From Lasiodiplodia sp. COLG20 (Eukaryota; Ascomycota; Dothideomycetes; Botryosphaeriales; Botryosphaeriaceae): a stretch of 64,000 nucleotides of DNA. The notes beneath the pieces were generated by a model. It was not told the DNA's origin and did not search any database. It saw only the letters and a list, made by a program, of their open reading frames with translations. The DNA lies in contig VNWV01000003.1 of the NCBI GenBank assembly GCA_009801085.1, positions 3,286,001 to 3,350,000 on the forward strand, in the 5' to 3' direction. The position numbers and the translations under genes were made by a program. Of this stretch, positions 10,618-22,394 are shown one piece after another (the stretch's first letter is position 1; the number at the start of each line of letters is the position of its first letter).

Positions 10618-12190
10618 ATGTCTGCGACTCCTCCCCCCGGAACTCCGCCACACACGCAGCCCCCACTTTCACAGCCTTGCTCCTCCACCTCGTCCACAAG
10701 CGAGGTTCAGGCATCATGTGACCCGGAGAAGGGTGATGTCGAGAAGTGTGACATTGAGAGTAAGCAAATGCAACACTGCGTAACATGTTTCTCTTTCCTA
10801 ACATCATCGCATCAGGCGGGATCAAACGGAGCGGTACCGATACCAGCATATTCAGCCGCTTCACACGGGCGATGACAGGTCTCAGCTCAAAGAGCGAGGA
10901 CGAAGATATTGGACAACAGCCCGAGGACATCGACTACCACCCCGAGGGCTACCCTCGGCTTGGGGCGTTGATTAACAGCGATGAGAACTTCTTAATGTGC
11001 CGCCGGTACGGCCTTCTGCACACTCGTGTCATGCTGTATCGGCAGGATGAATTGCGCGAGCTTGAGGAGAAACTGCTCGGTCTCGATGCCGAGGACGCGG
11101 ATGAGAATCCGGGTATGCTAAATTCGCGAGTTCGTGATGATCGAAGAGAAGACCAGGAGCGTAGAAAACTGATCCTCGAGATTGATGAAAAGCTGAAGGA
11201 ATATGGTTAGCGCCCTCCCAAGTCGCAGACATGTGTCAAGAAAACTAACATCAGACAGACGACTGCGTGCTCCGCGCACGTACAATGGCGCAGCTGCCTC
11301 CAACATCGGACCGCAACTACAGTAGCGTATCGTCGTACGTGACGAACAACGGCCCGTTGGTGTTTAAAGAGAAGTCAACGTTCACAGATCACCAGCAAGA
11401 CTTTGTAGCGCTGGTGGACCCCAAGGAGGGCAGCTGGTTCGACGCAGCCATCGAGGACTTGCTCACCGTCATGCCCTCCCCGCTCGCCCGCCTCATTTTC
11501 TCCGATCCTTCCCAGCGCCGCAGCACCCGCGATGGCAGGGTTTACTTGTACTCCAAGCGCCGTATTGACTACTTCGCCCGCATCCTCATCGCTCTGCTGG
11601 CCGTAGGTCTGCTCATGGCCCCGGTAGTCGTCCTCTTCCTGCACGAGGAGAGCGGCGGAATCAAGATCACCATCGTCCTCCTCTTCACTCTGTTCTTTGC
11701 CGGCGCTCTGTCCGTGTTCACAAGGGCAAAAAGACACGAAGTCTTTGCTGCCACGGCTGCGTAAGTGGTTTTCTCCTAAGTCACTTCTTTGGTGAGCGAG
11801 CAAGACTCCGTTGCGTGGGTTCCGCTCTCAATTACGCGATTCCATACTTGAATTCTCTTAAATACTTAAGCAAAGCCGGTGACGGCTCTTGGGTCATGGG
11901 TAGCTAGAACTAAGGCCGCGAGGCCGTGAGATACCTGCTTTAATTCTCCTTCTGGCGTCATTCCTATCCCTGTCTCTCTTTAAGTCTATAAGCAAATATG
12001 CGTAACGGTGGCCATGCCGCGCTTTAAATGCTGCAACATGCACCATGGCCGGAACCCTTGCTTGCCGCTACCAATCAATGCTTTTCGAGCGCTTGTTCTT
12101 CAAACCTCCCGAAAGAACGTTATGCTGAGACAATCTACGATGAGCAGGTACTGCGCCGTCCTCGTCGTCTTTCTAGGCAACTTCCAATAA
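10618..12190 (+). CDS. DUF6594 family membrane protein, 358 aa
   Basis: Model: join(10618..10759, 10816..11205, 11259..11760, 12148..12190). The DUF6594 core is clear: GYPRLGALINSDENFLMCRR, then LLHTRVMLYRQDELRELEEK. Two hydrophobic helices follow (FARILIALLAVGLLMAPVVV and KITIVLLFTLFFAGALSVF). The third exon seems to end in a stop just after EVFAATAA, but the family normally continues FAATAAYxAVLVVFLGN. That ending is found 387 bp downstream at 12148-12190, behind a TGAGCAG acceptor and in the right phase (GC + G), giving AAYCAVLVVFLGNFQ. The protein therefore has three C-terminal membrane segments. The family is widespread in Pezizomycotina and its function is unknown. Confidence 0.82.
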
Positions 12191-13863
12191 CCGAAGCACA
12201 CGCCACCGACGGCTGCGCCATTTCATGCTCCTCGCCCCGTTCTAGCCGCATCTACGAATGAAGGCCTTCTACCCACCTTCTCTTCCATGGTTGGCCATGG
12301 AGTGTCTCAGCAGACCAGCCAATCTCGCATCGCTCCTGATCCATGGCATTCATCCTCGTGTTCTCGGCCAGCACCGGGCTTTTGGCGGCTTCGGGAAAGC
12401 CTTGCCACCACTTACGTACCCCATGCCCTCGTACAATGACCCTTTACGAACCACATAAAAAAGACCATCCATTACGCTTATGAAAGAAGACATGAATCGC
12501 TATGACTCAACATGCACTACGACAGAGGAACGGTCTGGTATGAACACTTTAACTTGTATGGATACCCCGTAGCGCGGTTCCTTCGCTTCTTCTTGTATCC
12601 TTAATGTAAATCGATCCCATCACTGGACACAGATTTATGAAATGATATACAGATTTATACGTAGATAGTGTGACATCTCGTCACAGCTCACCTCATACCC
12701 GTTGACCAGCACCCAATAATACTCAGTGAAGAGAGTCTTCACTGAACAACCCTTATTGAGTGCTTAGTCACGAATATGGGTCACGTTACATATCGAGTAG
12801 ATGTACATAAACAATGCATTGGTCCAGGCGAATTTGTTCTTTGGCAATTTGTTCTGGATGCTTATTGTGCTCATTGTTGTTCCTTACATCTATCTCACAC
12901 ATCAAACGTGGCTCGGCAATTGCCATCATTGCATTGTGTTACTAATACAGTGTATTAAAGGGCCACCGCAATTGAAAAGTTGATACAATGATCTGTGTTT
13001 CAATGTATGAAAACGTCTCAATGACAACTACATATGGTTGAAAATTCTGGCCGCTGAGTTGTTCACGGAATATGTTGTGTAGATGTTTGGGTGAGGCGGA
13101 ATTAGTATCTTGCTACAGGCCAGCCAAACCGGAAGCATAGTAGATTATAGGAAACTCTATAATTCCTTACCCCGCAAATACCCTACATCCGTGGGTAGTT
13201 GAAGCTAACATCCGGACGCGTTTGTACAATTTTTATACTTACATGTGCGACCGGAATGTTAGCTTCAGCTACCCCCCAGATTGTGATATATTTCCAATGG
13301 GACGTATCTAGGAATAATTGTTACTTCGAAACATTCAGTCCCGGTCTGCCTGAACATAAAAGGGCGAATCAGAATGCTCTGCGTCGGCAGTTGAATAAAC
13401 TATGGAGAAGCAAATCTAACTTTATAATTAGATAAACGCATCCAGATATCAGTCAGCTGCCCATGGTACATGAATCACGAGCACAAGAGAGGGAAAAGTC
13501 ACAATTTGATGTCTGCGCAGGAATGAATAACCATGTCAATCGTCTCGATTGATTATCATTATTAATTATCATAAGGATCGTCGTAGGCGGTGTTTTCGCC
13601 CAGCCAAGTAAGCCATAGTCTAGCCAGATGGTCTATCCATCCAGCAATTGTCATCAAGGAGTGTCGTGTCGTAACCCATCATTATGCCTTCGCCATTAAA
13701 TGCCCCCATAAAAAACAAGACAAGAACGCCGCGCCACATGCATCTTTTTTGGCCCAATGCATAGTATGAACAAGGATCGTCATATCCATCTCGTGCCGCC
13801 ATTTGTACAGTTGGGATGTGCGGAGGAGAGCGGATGTGGTGGTAGGGGCCCGCAAGAGGGCGT
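12191..13863. other. AT-rich intergenic region
   Basis: Bases about 12450-13450 are visibly richer in A and T than the flanking gene DNA, and open frames there are short and unsupported. One repeat copy lies at 13191-13276. Such composition can reflect decayed repeats or repeat-induced mutation; I cannot tell which. Confidence 0.5.
13191..13276. mobile_element. palindromic MITE-like repeat, copy 3
   Basis: GTGGGTAGTTGAAGCTAACA pairs with the inverse segment TGTTAGCTTCAGCTACCCCC around TACAATTTTTATA. No outer repeat is seen. Confidence 0.85.
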
Positions 13864-14332
13864 TTAAGCAGAGTCGTCAGTGCTGCCGCAGGCGTCGCAG
13901 CGCTGGATGAGGAAGGAGGTGGCGTTGCTGTAGTCGACGCCGTTGTAGTTGTCGAACTGGGTGGAGCCGGGGTACTCGAGGAAGAGGTCGCCGTGCAGGG
14001 TGCAGGACTCGGCAGAGTTGGTGACGCGGACACTGTTGCTCTGGTTAGCAAGCTACTCCATAGCATGTATGGCAGGTGAAGGAGACTAACAGGTTGCCAG
14101 CGTCGGGGATGAAGGTCAGGACATTGCCGTTGTAGGGCTCGGGCAGGATGATGCACTGGTTCGTCGGGTAGGTCTGCTCCAAGCACTCGCCGGTGCTGTC
14201 GGGGCCAGTGCAGATCTTGACCTTGCCGACGTCGCGCTTCACAAAGCCGTTGGGCAGGCTGTTGGTGGCGGGAGCGGCAGAGGCGAGGGCGAGGAAGGGC
14301 ACAATGGCGGCGATGGTGGCGAGGAACTGCAT
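13864..14332 (-). CDS. small secreted cysteine-containing protein (effector-like), 138 aa
   Basis: Model: complement(13864..14038, 14091..14332). The N-terminus MQFLATIAAIVPFLALASAA is a classic signal peptide. A Lys-Arg pair in NGFVKRDVG at about residues 31-32 could be a Kex2 site. The mature part has six cysteines (KICTG, GECLEQ, NQCIIL, SCTLH, QRCDACG). The intron (52 bp) has a GTTAGT donor; the acceptor that keeps frame is CCAGAG one step beyond a CAG, giving NSVRVTNSAESCTLHGDLFL. This splice choice is the uncertain part. Exon 2 continues EYPGSTQFDNYNGVDYSNAT and ends STDDSA. A TATA box lies about 100 bp upstream of the ATG. Small size, secretion and cysteines suggest an extracellular or effector-type protein; no family is recognised. 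Confidence 0.75.
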
Positions 14333-16445
14333 TTTGGAGGAGTGGGTGTTGGTTGAGGAGGTTGGATTAATTAATTAGTAGTTGAATTGTTGATGTGAGT
14401 GATGAGCAGCAGTCAGGGCGGCGGACGGAAGCTTTTATATAGCTTGGAGAGACACGAGGCGCATGACGGACAGGGTAGCGCAGAACAGGGTCTTTCCGGT
14501 GCGAGGATGCGCGCGAAGATCCGGGACGACGGCCTAGTTGGGAGTAGTAGCTGCAAGGTACGTTGCTAGGCCAGGGTGGGATCACACGAGAGCGGGTAGC
14601 AATGGATCGGACGGAGGCGTATGACCCAACCACCGATTATTCGCCGCCGACGCTAGCGAGCTACATCGCGGCCTGTCTCTTCGTGCATCGGCATGCCTTT
14701 GGCGTTCCGAGCTGCCTCTGCAACGGCAATCTGCAACTGCGTCTGGACTGGCCCAGCCGTGTGGGCGCGCATGGTGTTGAGCCGCGCCTCATTTAGCGCG
14801 CGTTAGACAGGCACACACACCCACGGTTAAAGCTCCAGCTCGCCGTGTGGCGCATGCTACGCCGCCAAAGAAAGGTGGGTCCGGCAGGAGAAATATGGAG
14901 AAGTGCGGCTTGCCGTAATGGCGGCCTGACAGAAACAGACAAGACAAAAGTCCCCGACTGCAAAAGCAATTGGAAGCCTAAGTGTTTGCTGGCACGCTAG
15001 CAGCATGCAGGCGCAAGGAACTGACCGGCGAACGGCAGGAAGTGCGACAGTCGCGCTGCCATGTCTCGATGATGATCATCAGGGCGCGTCGTCACAACCA
15101 ACATCGGACGCTCGTACCTCTCGTACGTCTGACCTCAGAGGCGGCGGCGTGCGGCGCAGAGTAGCGCGGGCGACGGAGCTGCTGGTGTTTTGCGGGCGCC
15201 TATCGGAGATCGAGCCTTTTCCTCGCACCAGTCTGGCGATCTGCACAGGCCCCCGCCGGCACGGTCGCCAAAGACGGTGAGGGCGAGAGACAGACGCAGA
15301 ACACAGCTGCAGCGAACCGCTCCCTGCAGTGTGCATCTCTGTCTTGATGAGCTGTTTTGCGCGCGTGGCCCGACACGGAGAGGGAGATGCCTGCCGGCGG
15401 CAGCCACAATTACTATTCTTAGCAGCCCTCATCGTCAGCGTTGCGAGAACCGGCAAAGCCTGCTTTGGCCAGACCTATGATGCACCGCCGCCCGACCCGT
15501 TCTGGCGACTTCGATGAAAGCTTGGTCGTATCTCCGCACTCGTTTGCTGACCTGCATTGCTAGTGGTGCAGCTCCACTTGCGCTCCACCTGCGCCTGACT
15601 CGACCTCACAGCCTCCTCGTTCGGCGCCCTTTCCGCTCGCTGCCGACGAGAGCATGCTACAGCAGATCACCCGAAAGCATGAGGGTTACAACGCTTCTTT
15701 CTCGTGGCTTTTGGACACAGCATCATCCGAACCCTTCGAGAACCCCCCCTCCGATTCTCGTCCGACCCGTCCGTCATGCCGTGCCCCACAGCAGTGACAT
15801 CTGCAGATACACCTCCGCTTATGGAAACACAGGCGGCCCTTTTCCCCGACCGCCTTTCCGCTTTCCGTTCCCCATTCCGTAGATGCACCGCCGCCATCAC
15901 TCTTTCTACGTAAATCTATCTACTTGAGACCGATACCTACTTGGCTCGTGCTCGTCTTGCAGATAAGCTGAAGGCGGTATGACGCCAGGCCAAGACCGCA
16001 GCTAACAGATCCTCTCCACTCCACTACTGACCTTCCACCCGCCAGGCCAAGGAGGCGGCATTTTTGAAGCACCATAGTGGGCTTCAGAGGATTCAGTGTT
16101 CGAAGGACACCATCGCACACTCTCCTTGCCTGCGCAGTCGAGGTAAATATAGTGCTGGAATATTTCTGGACTGAAACTTCAAATACTTGCACCAATCGCG
16201 TGTTGTGTTTGTTGTCCCCTTTCTTAAGTTAGACCGTTCTGGAAAGGCTAAATTCTTCTGCGGCCCGTTGCGCCGGCACGCTCCATGCGCCATGTCTTCA
16301 TTCCGCATTCCCCTTTGGACACCGCATAACCATGGCATCGAATGATCAACACCTCATGCACCATTGACGTATGAAGAAACTTTTGCTCCGTCTATTTTGC
16401 TCTACCAAGTCATCAAGTGCTTTAATTAGAATGATAAAAGTAAGT
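14333..16445. other. 2.1-kb intergenic region, no supported gene
   Basis: Apart from the TATA box I find no credible gene. Overlapping GC-rich open frames on both strands at about 15000-15900 show low-complexity, Arg-rich translations typical of noncoding DNA. Confidence 0.5.
14432..14441 (-). promoter_or_regulatory. TATA box of the small secreted protein gene
   Basis: On the minus strand the sequence is TATATAAAAG, 100 bp upstream of the start codon at 14332. This is a strong core promoter match, typical of highly or inducibly expressed genes. Confidence 0.7.
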
Positions 16446-18527
16446 TCATGCGGACGGACTGTAGCGTGACAGCTTCCTGATCCGGGCTCCGTACATGTAG
16501 AACAGGATCGGCACTGGGAACAGGGCGACGGCAATGAAGGCCAATAGCGACGTTGCCCAATCCACACCCAAAGTATGGTACCTGTGATATGTACGATTAG
16601 CTCATCGTGCGCTTAACTGGCGTCGGGGCTTAACTCACAGGGCTACCGCGAACAAGGGGAACCCTGCCCCGGCGAAGCTGCGCAGGAACGTGTTCGCAGC
16701 AATGGCGCTGTTGGCATTCATCATGTACACGTCGATGATGTAGTTGAGCCCTTGCAAGAAGATCATCAAGATGCCCGCCCCGATCGGCACTCCCGCCACG
16801 ATCTGAGGCCAGGGGTTGATGTTGGCGCTGCTCGTCCACGCGAACCAGAACATGCCTGCCGGGAACAAGAAGCCGCCGATGATCATCGGGACCAGCCGCT
16901 CCTCGGGGATCACCTTGCCGTGCTTCTCCATCTTGCGCTTGAACCGCGTCTTGGTCGTGAAGGCAATCACAGCTCCTCCGATGACCACACCAACCGTGAT
17001 GCTGAGGAATGGCAGCGCTCCGACGCCCTCATTCCACCCGCGCGTCTCCTGGAAAGCGATCGGGTACGACTCGAAAAAGAGGTACAGGATTCCGTAAACA
17101 ACTGCCATCTGGAAGCTGTTAATATCATCGTTCCCTCAGACCCATTCCAGGGACAAACTTACGTAAAGCGTAATGAGGAGCAAGATCGGCTCCAAAACGA
17201 TCATGGCAAATGGCCTCAGGATGTACTTCCTACCGATTGACTTCAAGTCGACGCGCACTTCGTCATGCTTGGAGTGTATCGCCCAATTCCCCGTCTCGTA
17301 GCGGAGATTCTTGGCCCGCCGCTGCAACAACACGGGCGCGTATGTCTCGGGAACCACGAAAAAGCCAATCGTCCCGAAGAAGAAGCCCATGATGGCCGTG
17401 ATGTATTCCGTCCACCGCCAGCCGAGGTGGCTCATGGTGATGAAACCGCCAACGATCGGGCCCGCGACCGGACCAATGAAGGTGGCACCCGCGAAGATGC
17501 ACACGGCGATGCCGCGGTCAATCGGATCCCAGAAGTCGGCCAAGGCACCGCCGACTATGGCGAGAGGTGCTGTAGGAAGACGTCAGCCGAGAGCCAAAAC
17601 GTTACACCAGGAACAAGATCCACCCACCTGAACCAAAGAATCCTCCGAAAAAGCGGCAGATCATGATCGTCTGCAAGTTTTGCGCCACCGCGACGGGGAT
17701 TTGGAAAATGGCAAAGACGAAGAAGCCGAAGAAGAGGGGATATTTCCGCCCATAAAGCTCCGAGAATGGTCCCCACATGATTGGTCCGAAGGCGAAGCCC
17801 TGCCAGTTGTCAGATACAGTCATTCCCGCAGCTTTGTTTTTTTTGCTCATGTCATGGGTAGTTGAAGCTATCGTCCGGATGAGAATGTCGAATTCAAAAT
17901 TCTACATAAGCATCCGGACGATAGCTTCAACTACCTACGCATGTTATCATTTCAAGAAAGAGCCAAGGAAGTTACGATATTCCCTTGAATGAATGATCTT
18001 GTGGAACAGAGGCGGATGCATAAAAACGGGGAAATCTAGAGAGGGGGACTCACCAGGACAAACAACGAAGTTCCAAGTGTCATTACCTCGGTTGACACAT
18101 CAAAAACCTGCGAGGTTACCATCGTTGCGGTGCTGAATACACTCGATGCGAAGGTTATGCAGAAAGTCATCAGCCCCAATGTACCAGTGATGAGCCACTT
18201 ATACCATTGGGGCCAGTTCATGGGATTGTCCGGATCTTCAGGGCCATTCCACACGACCAGGTTTGGATCTCGGGCCTCCTGATTTGCACCCTCTTTTTGG
18301 ACACCTCGATCTTGTTCCTGCCTCTCAATATCGTCATCGGTGCTGTCGCTTTCGGATGGACCTCGTTGCGTAGGTGGGGATCGGTTGTGGTTGGGTGAGA
18401 TGTCGTCTTTCTCGGGGTCCTTCTCATCCATGCTTCGCCTGTCCACCGGTGTTGCAGATTCCAAAGATTCCCTCTCTTGAGGTGTGGGCTGCACCGTTTC
18501 CCATGGATTGGCCAAAGATGCGGCCAT
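16446..18527 (-). CDS. MFS multidrug transporter, DHA1-like, 552 aa, five exons
   Basis: Model: complement(16446..16581, 16639..17108, 17163..17569, 17628..17799, 18054..18527); all phases agree. The N-terminal 110 residues are hydrophilic and acidic. The transporter starts at [11 protein letters not shown], and the loop motif [10 protein letters not shown] after helix 2 marks a drug:H+ antiporter of the DHA1 group. Helix motifs include [20 protein letters not shown], and the C-terminus ends [14 protein letters not shown]. The protein should lie in the plasma membrane and export small molecules; the substrate is unknown. The first intron (17800-18053, 254 bp) is far longer than the other four (58, 58, 54 and 57 bp) because it contains a palindromic repeat element. 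The junction [13 protein letters not shown] fits the family exactly, so the insertion is removed by splicing. Confidence 0.9.
17853..17942. mobile_element. palindromic MITE-like repeat, copy 4, inside MFS intron 1
   Basis: CATGGGTAGTTGAAGCTATC pairs with the inverse GATAGCTTCAACTACCTACG. The flank TTTGCTCATGT is shared with copies near 39770 and 51580. It lies wholly within the intron between MFS exons 1 and 2. Confidence 0.92.
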
Positions 18528-20003
18528 TGTTAATGCAGTGTGGAAGCTCAGGGTATCAAATAAGCAAAGAAAAGGTAGGGGTATTTGTTCGTTACGGATA
18601 TGTATACCGATCACCCTGTACAAAGGGACTGCTAATTGATTGAGCAACGCAGCATCTTGAAGAAAGGGCTTGGAAAATATAGGGAATTGACGCTGACACT
18701 CGAAAAAACAGATCCCTTAACGCCGAACCAGGTGCTCGGCACTTTCAATTACGCGTTGTGGATTAAAAATCATGCATGTGACGCCATTTCAACAAGTCGC
18801 AGTGGCGGCCGCCCGCGTTAGGCTCTCTGTGCCGCATACGGTGGGCATTAGGGCCGGTCTACAGAAGCATGCGCCCAATCATGGGAGTCCTTCTGGTGGG
18901 TAAACGCCGTCCAGGCAAGTGATCAACGTAATGGTGATGGCGGAGGATGGGGGCCTACAAGGGGTACCCACTCGGCCGAATCTGGACACTGTCGACAAAC
19001 GGTGTCGTCCGCGGACGACACCAAAAAAAAGTTAATCTTGTCTGACGGCAATCTAGAAACAGCCTCGTGGAAGCCACGCGCGGTGCTTAGTAGCCGCACA
19101 CTGCCGGTTGGCATGCTGAGCCGCTCTCGCTGCGCCGGGTTGGGCGATAGCGTTGTGCAAGCGAATGACGTATTCTGGTTCAGTGATGTTGAAAGAAGGA
19201 TGCCTCGGTCTGTTCGGCTGATCGTCAAGGGCGAGCCCGAGCCCCGAGCTGCGTCTCCACTATCTCAGTAACTCCTATCTCCATGAGCTCCACCAACCAA
19301 CGGTCGCGAGGCCGAGGCCGATGAATCCTTCAGAATGGACCGAAGGTTCTGTTTGAGAGGGATGGCGGGATTCCCTAATCATCTGCTACCGGATCGAGCT
19401 CCGAACCGCGAGGCAAGCTTTCTCCACATTCGCACTTTATCTCAATCCGAGAACCAGGACGACTTGGTACTCTTGGCCAATCCGCTATGCTGATCCAGTC
19501 CGATATGTTCTCCTCCCCTTAGCGAAGGTCTCGGCCAGACCAGCTTAGTTTCATGCGACGTCCATATTGTATGATGGTATAGTGGCACACCGGGGTGATG
19601 AGAGAGCTCGATCTCCCTAGCAGTTCCACTAGAAGTGTTGCATTCATTTTCTGGACGCATTTGTTCAATATGGTGATTCTCATCTGCGTCCGGGCAATGG
19701 ATTCAACTGCCCAAATGCAAGGTAAGAATCAGCCCATTTGTCACCGACATCGGAATGCACCTACGAAAGGGACAATTCGAGTGATCCAGCAGACGCAGAA
19801 AACCCTATTCATCTCCAAAGAATTACCGGAATAAGCGATTTAGCTCTCAGTCATGATGCGATACGAAGTGAAGTGACTGTAGAAGCTCCGGAATTATCCT
19901 TTTGAAGTAGCATTACCGGCTATTCCTATATCTTCAGTACCCGCATGGCTTATGCTATTCTCCTGTAAGTCACCCCGGGAGACCTTTTCCGCAATACTGC
20001 GAG
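18528..20003. other. intergenic between MFS and GH105 genes
   Basis: I see no gene in about 1.5 kb. A very diverged repeat half-site may lie near 19650-19716. Confidence 0.5.
19650..19716. repeat. possible relic of the palindromic repeat
   Basis: CTGGACGCATTTGTTCAATA followed by CATCTGCGTCCGGGCAATGG and ATTCAACTGCCC resembles the centre and right arm of the family, with the left arm lost. Confidence 0.4.
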
Positions 20004-21442
20004 TTATTTTCCTGATCCGGCGCCCAAGGCCTCGTATTCAACCGAGGCAAGGACGAAAGCGGCAGAGCCCAGAACACTGTTGTAAAGGATAGGGCGACCA
20101 ACATAATACTGCCAGGAGAGATTAGTTTCTGTTCGCAAGCACTTGCAGCAATTCCCATCGATCGGTGTGTGCAGTGTATACGTACCTCGTATGAAGCGGT
20201 TGAGTTCAAGCTACAAACGGAAACCGTCCCATTATACCCGAGCGTTCCGTTTCCATGATTCACGACGAAGTTATCAACCAGGTATTCGTACGCTCGGGTT
20301 GCCACATGCGTCCACCCTGAGCCGTGGGCGCCACCGCCATTCTCCTCTTCCGTTGCCGCCGTCACGAGGGTGGAGGAGGCGGGAGATGACTCCGACAGAT
20401 AGCCCAGACGCGCGCCCTTGAGTAGGGCATACACAAACATGGCACTGCCGCTGCTCTCGATGTAGTTGCCCGCGCGTCCCGGCTGGTCCATGACCTGCCA
20501 CCACGCGCCGCTGCCGCCGTCGGCCGCGCGCACCACGGCCGCCGCCAGCTCCGCGAACTGCGTCATCAGGTGCTGTTGCGCTCCCTCCTCCTCCTTCTTC
20601 CCGCCGTCTGCCGCAGCGCTAGTGTCGTTGTCGCAGTAGCGGGATAGCAGCCCCAGCGTGTCGACCAGCGCCATGGCGTACCACCCCAAGCTTCGCCCCC
20701 ACACGTGCGGGCTGGCGCCGGTGACGGGGTCGGCCCAGACGGCGGTGCGCGAGTCGTCGTAGCCGTGGACGAGCAGGGCCGATGACGAGTTTAGCCGGCA
20801 GTGCTGCCACAGGAGGTCGAGTTGGTGTACCATGTCGCCCGGCACGGCGGAGCTGTTCGCGGCGTCGAAGAGGGCCGTGTAGAGAGTGTAGAAGGGCGCC
20901 AGTGAGTACATTCCGTCCAAGTAGCTCCAGTTCGGGTACACGTAGTACCACAGCCCGCCCTCGGAGTTGCGCGGCTGCAGGTCGATGGACTGGCGCAGCG
21001 CTTCGAACGCCGTCCGGTACGTCTCGTTGTTGCTTTCCTGGTAGAGCGTGATGAGGGTGTTGCCGCTGGAAAGCCGGTCCAGCGACCATGTGTCTATGGT
21101 GGCTGCGGCATCGGAAACGGCAGATATGATGGAATCAGTGCTCTCTTTGACGTACGAGCCGATGAGTTCTGTGTTCGGGTCGTTCGGGTACAGCTCGAGC
21201 CAGCGGTGGAAGGCTTTCTGAGTGATTCCTGCTTGGAGCAGTCGAGAGCTATCACCTTCCCCTGAGAGAACACCCTCACCGCGGGATATGATGCTGGTAG
21301 CCATCCACGTCGAGTAATTTGTTGCACCTGCAACAGCAGTCATCTGGCCCGCGAACAAATGCATAGTCAGAAAAACCACAGGAATGAACATGCTTCGCCA
21401 TTCGGATCGAGGCATTCGTACGGCAGCATTGAAGTGCTTCAT
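20004..21442 (-). CDS. secreted GH105-type unsaturated glycuronyl hydrolase, 453 aa
   Basis: Model: complement(20004..20108, 20186..21442). The alpha/alpha-barrel family signatures are clear: GGLWYYVYPNWSYLDGMYSL (with the likely catalytic Asp176 in YLDG), LVHGYDDSRTAVWADPVTGA and HVWGRSLGWYAMALVDTL. The second exon restores the family C-terminus YYVGRPILYNSVLGSAAFVL; without it the protein would run into unrelated residues. Family 105 enzymes hydrate and release the unsaturated sugar at the non-reducing end of rhamnogalacturonan or similar oligosaccharides after lyase attack, so this points to pectin breakdown. A hydrophobic segment at residues 18-40 (MFIPVVFLTMHLFAGQMTAV) acts as signal peptide; the ATG at residue 18 may be the true start. 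A polar GGKKEEEGA loop and a GGGAHGS loop are low-complexity insertions. Confidence 0.88.
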
Positions 21443-21693
21443 GGCGCTGCTAGGATGCTAAAAGAGCAGTGACTCAGATGGTAAGAAAAGGAGGTCAACT
21501 GGAGAGGATGTTTGCGGGGCTGCTATTAGATTACCCGGCTGCTTATTTTTTTTGTCGTCAATAATGCCGAGGAGTCATGGATCCAACAGGGATCTACATT
21601 GCAGAGGGGTACTGCAACCGACGCCTAGCGCAAAGGATAGCAGAGCCCCAAAACATGGGGTAATTGTGCCTCGGGTTTTCCGACGAACAACAT

Positions 21694-21782
21694 ACGTAGG
21701 TAGTTGAAGCTATCGTCCGGACGATAATGTATAATTGTTAATGTCACATTTGCATCCGGATGATAGCTTCAACTACCTATAG
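21694..21782. mobile_element. palindromic MITE-like repeat, copy 5
   Basis: ACGTAGGTAGTTGAAGCTAT pairs with ATAGCTTCAACTACCTATAG around ATAATTGTTAATGTCACA. The arms are near-perfect. Confidence 0.92.
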
Positions 21783-21838
21783 TACGTCCGAAAAATAAAT
21801 CTATGCTAGTCTTGGTTTTTGCAAAGAATAATTTGACT

Positions 21839-21996
21839 CATGTGGGAAGCTGAAGCTATCGTCCGGACGCAAATATCGAATTAACAATCCTACATTCACA
21901 TCCGGACGATAGTTTCAACTGCCCGTAGCGTGAGCCAAAAAAAAAAAAAATCAATTCCCGTTAGCTTTCGGTAACAATACTCTTCTGTACTGTGTA
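21839..21996. mobile_element. palindromic MITE-like repeat, copy 6, with right outer repeat
   Basis: The inner palindrome is 21839-21928 (GTGGGAAGCTGAAGCTATCG to CGATAGTTTCAACTGCCC). To its right, GTTAGCTTTCGGTAACAATA at about 21960 resembles the inverse of the outer repeat left of the copy at 57136, so part of the longer element is retained. Confidence 0.8.
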
Positions 21997-22394
21997 ACAC
22001 GGACGTCACGCCCGTGCTCCCAGTCAGTCCATTTTGACGCGATTTTAGAAAATCGGCAGCAGGTAACGTTGAGAAACAACAAAAACAAGCTTTGTAAATT
22101 CTAAAAGTCATCCCGTTACATCTGTACACTCGGTGAGCTCCGCGGAAAAGGCAATTCCCGGTTTATTCGGCATATTCGGCATTCTAGACCCTGCGTAAGC
22201 ATTAGCCTTCCCCACAGAGGGGTTGTGACGTCGTGTCCCGCTCAAAGAGCATTACAAACACCCTTGCAACTCGCTGACCAACGATAGAAATATTTCACCG
22301 GTAGAACAGCTTTCTTGCTCTTGGGGACCTATTTAATTCCTGTTTGCTACAGCTTATACTCCACGATCAGACGACTTCCTCCACAAACCACATC

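Larger units (their letters stand above)
21443..22394. other. intergenic with two repeat copies
   Basis: Divergent upstream regions of the GH105 and cyanamide hydratase genes, interrupted by two palindromic repeats 56 bp apart. No gene is seen. Confidence 0.6.

Noticed and set aside
15079..15882. Overlapping GC-rich open frames
   Set aside because: Arg/Pro/Ser-rich in several frames at once, typical of noncoding GC-rich DNA; no splice model gives a recognisable protein.
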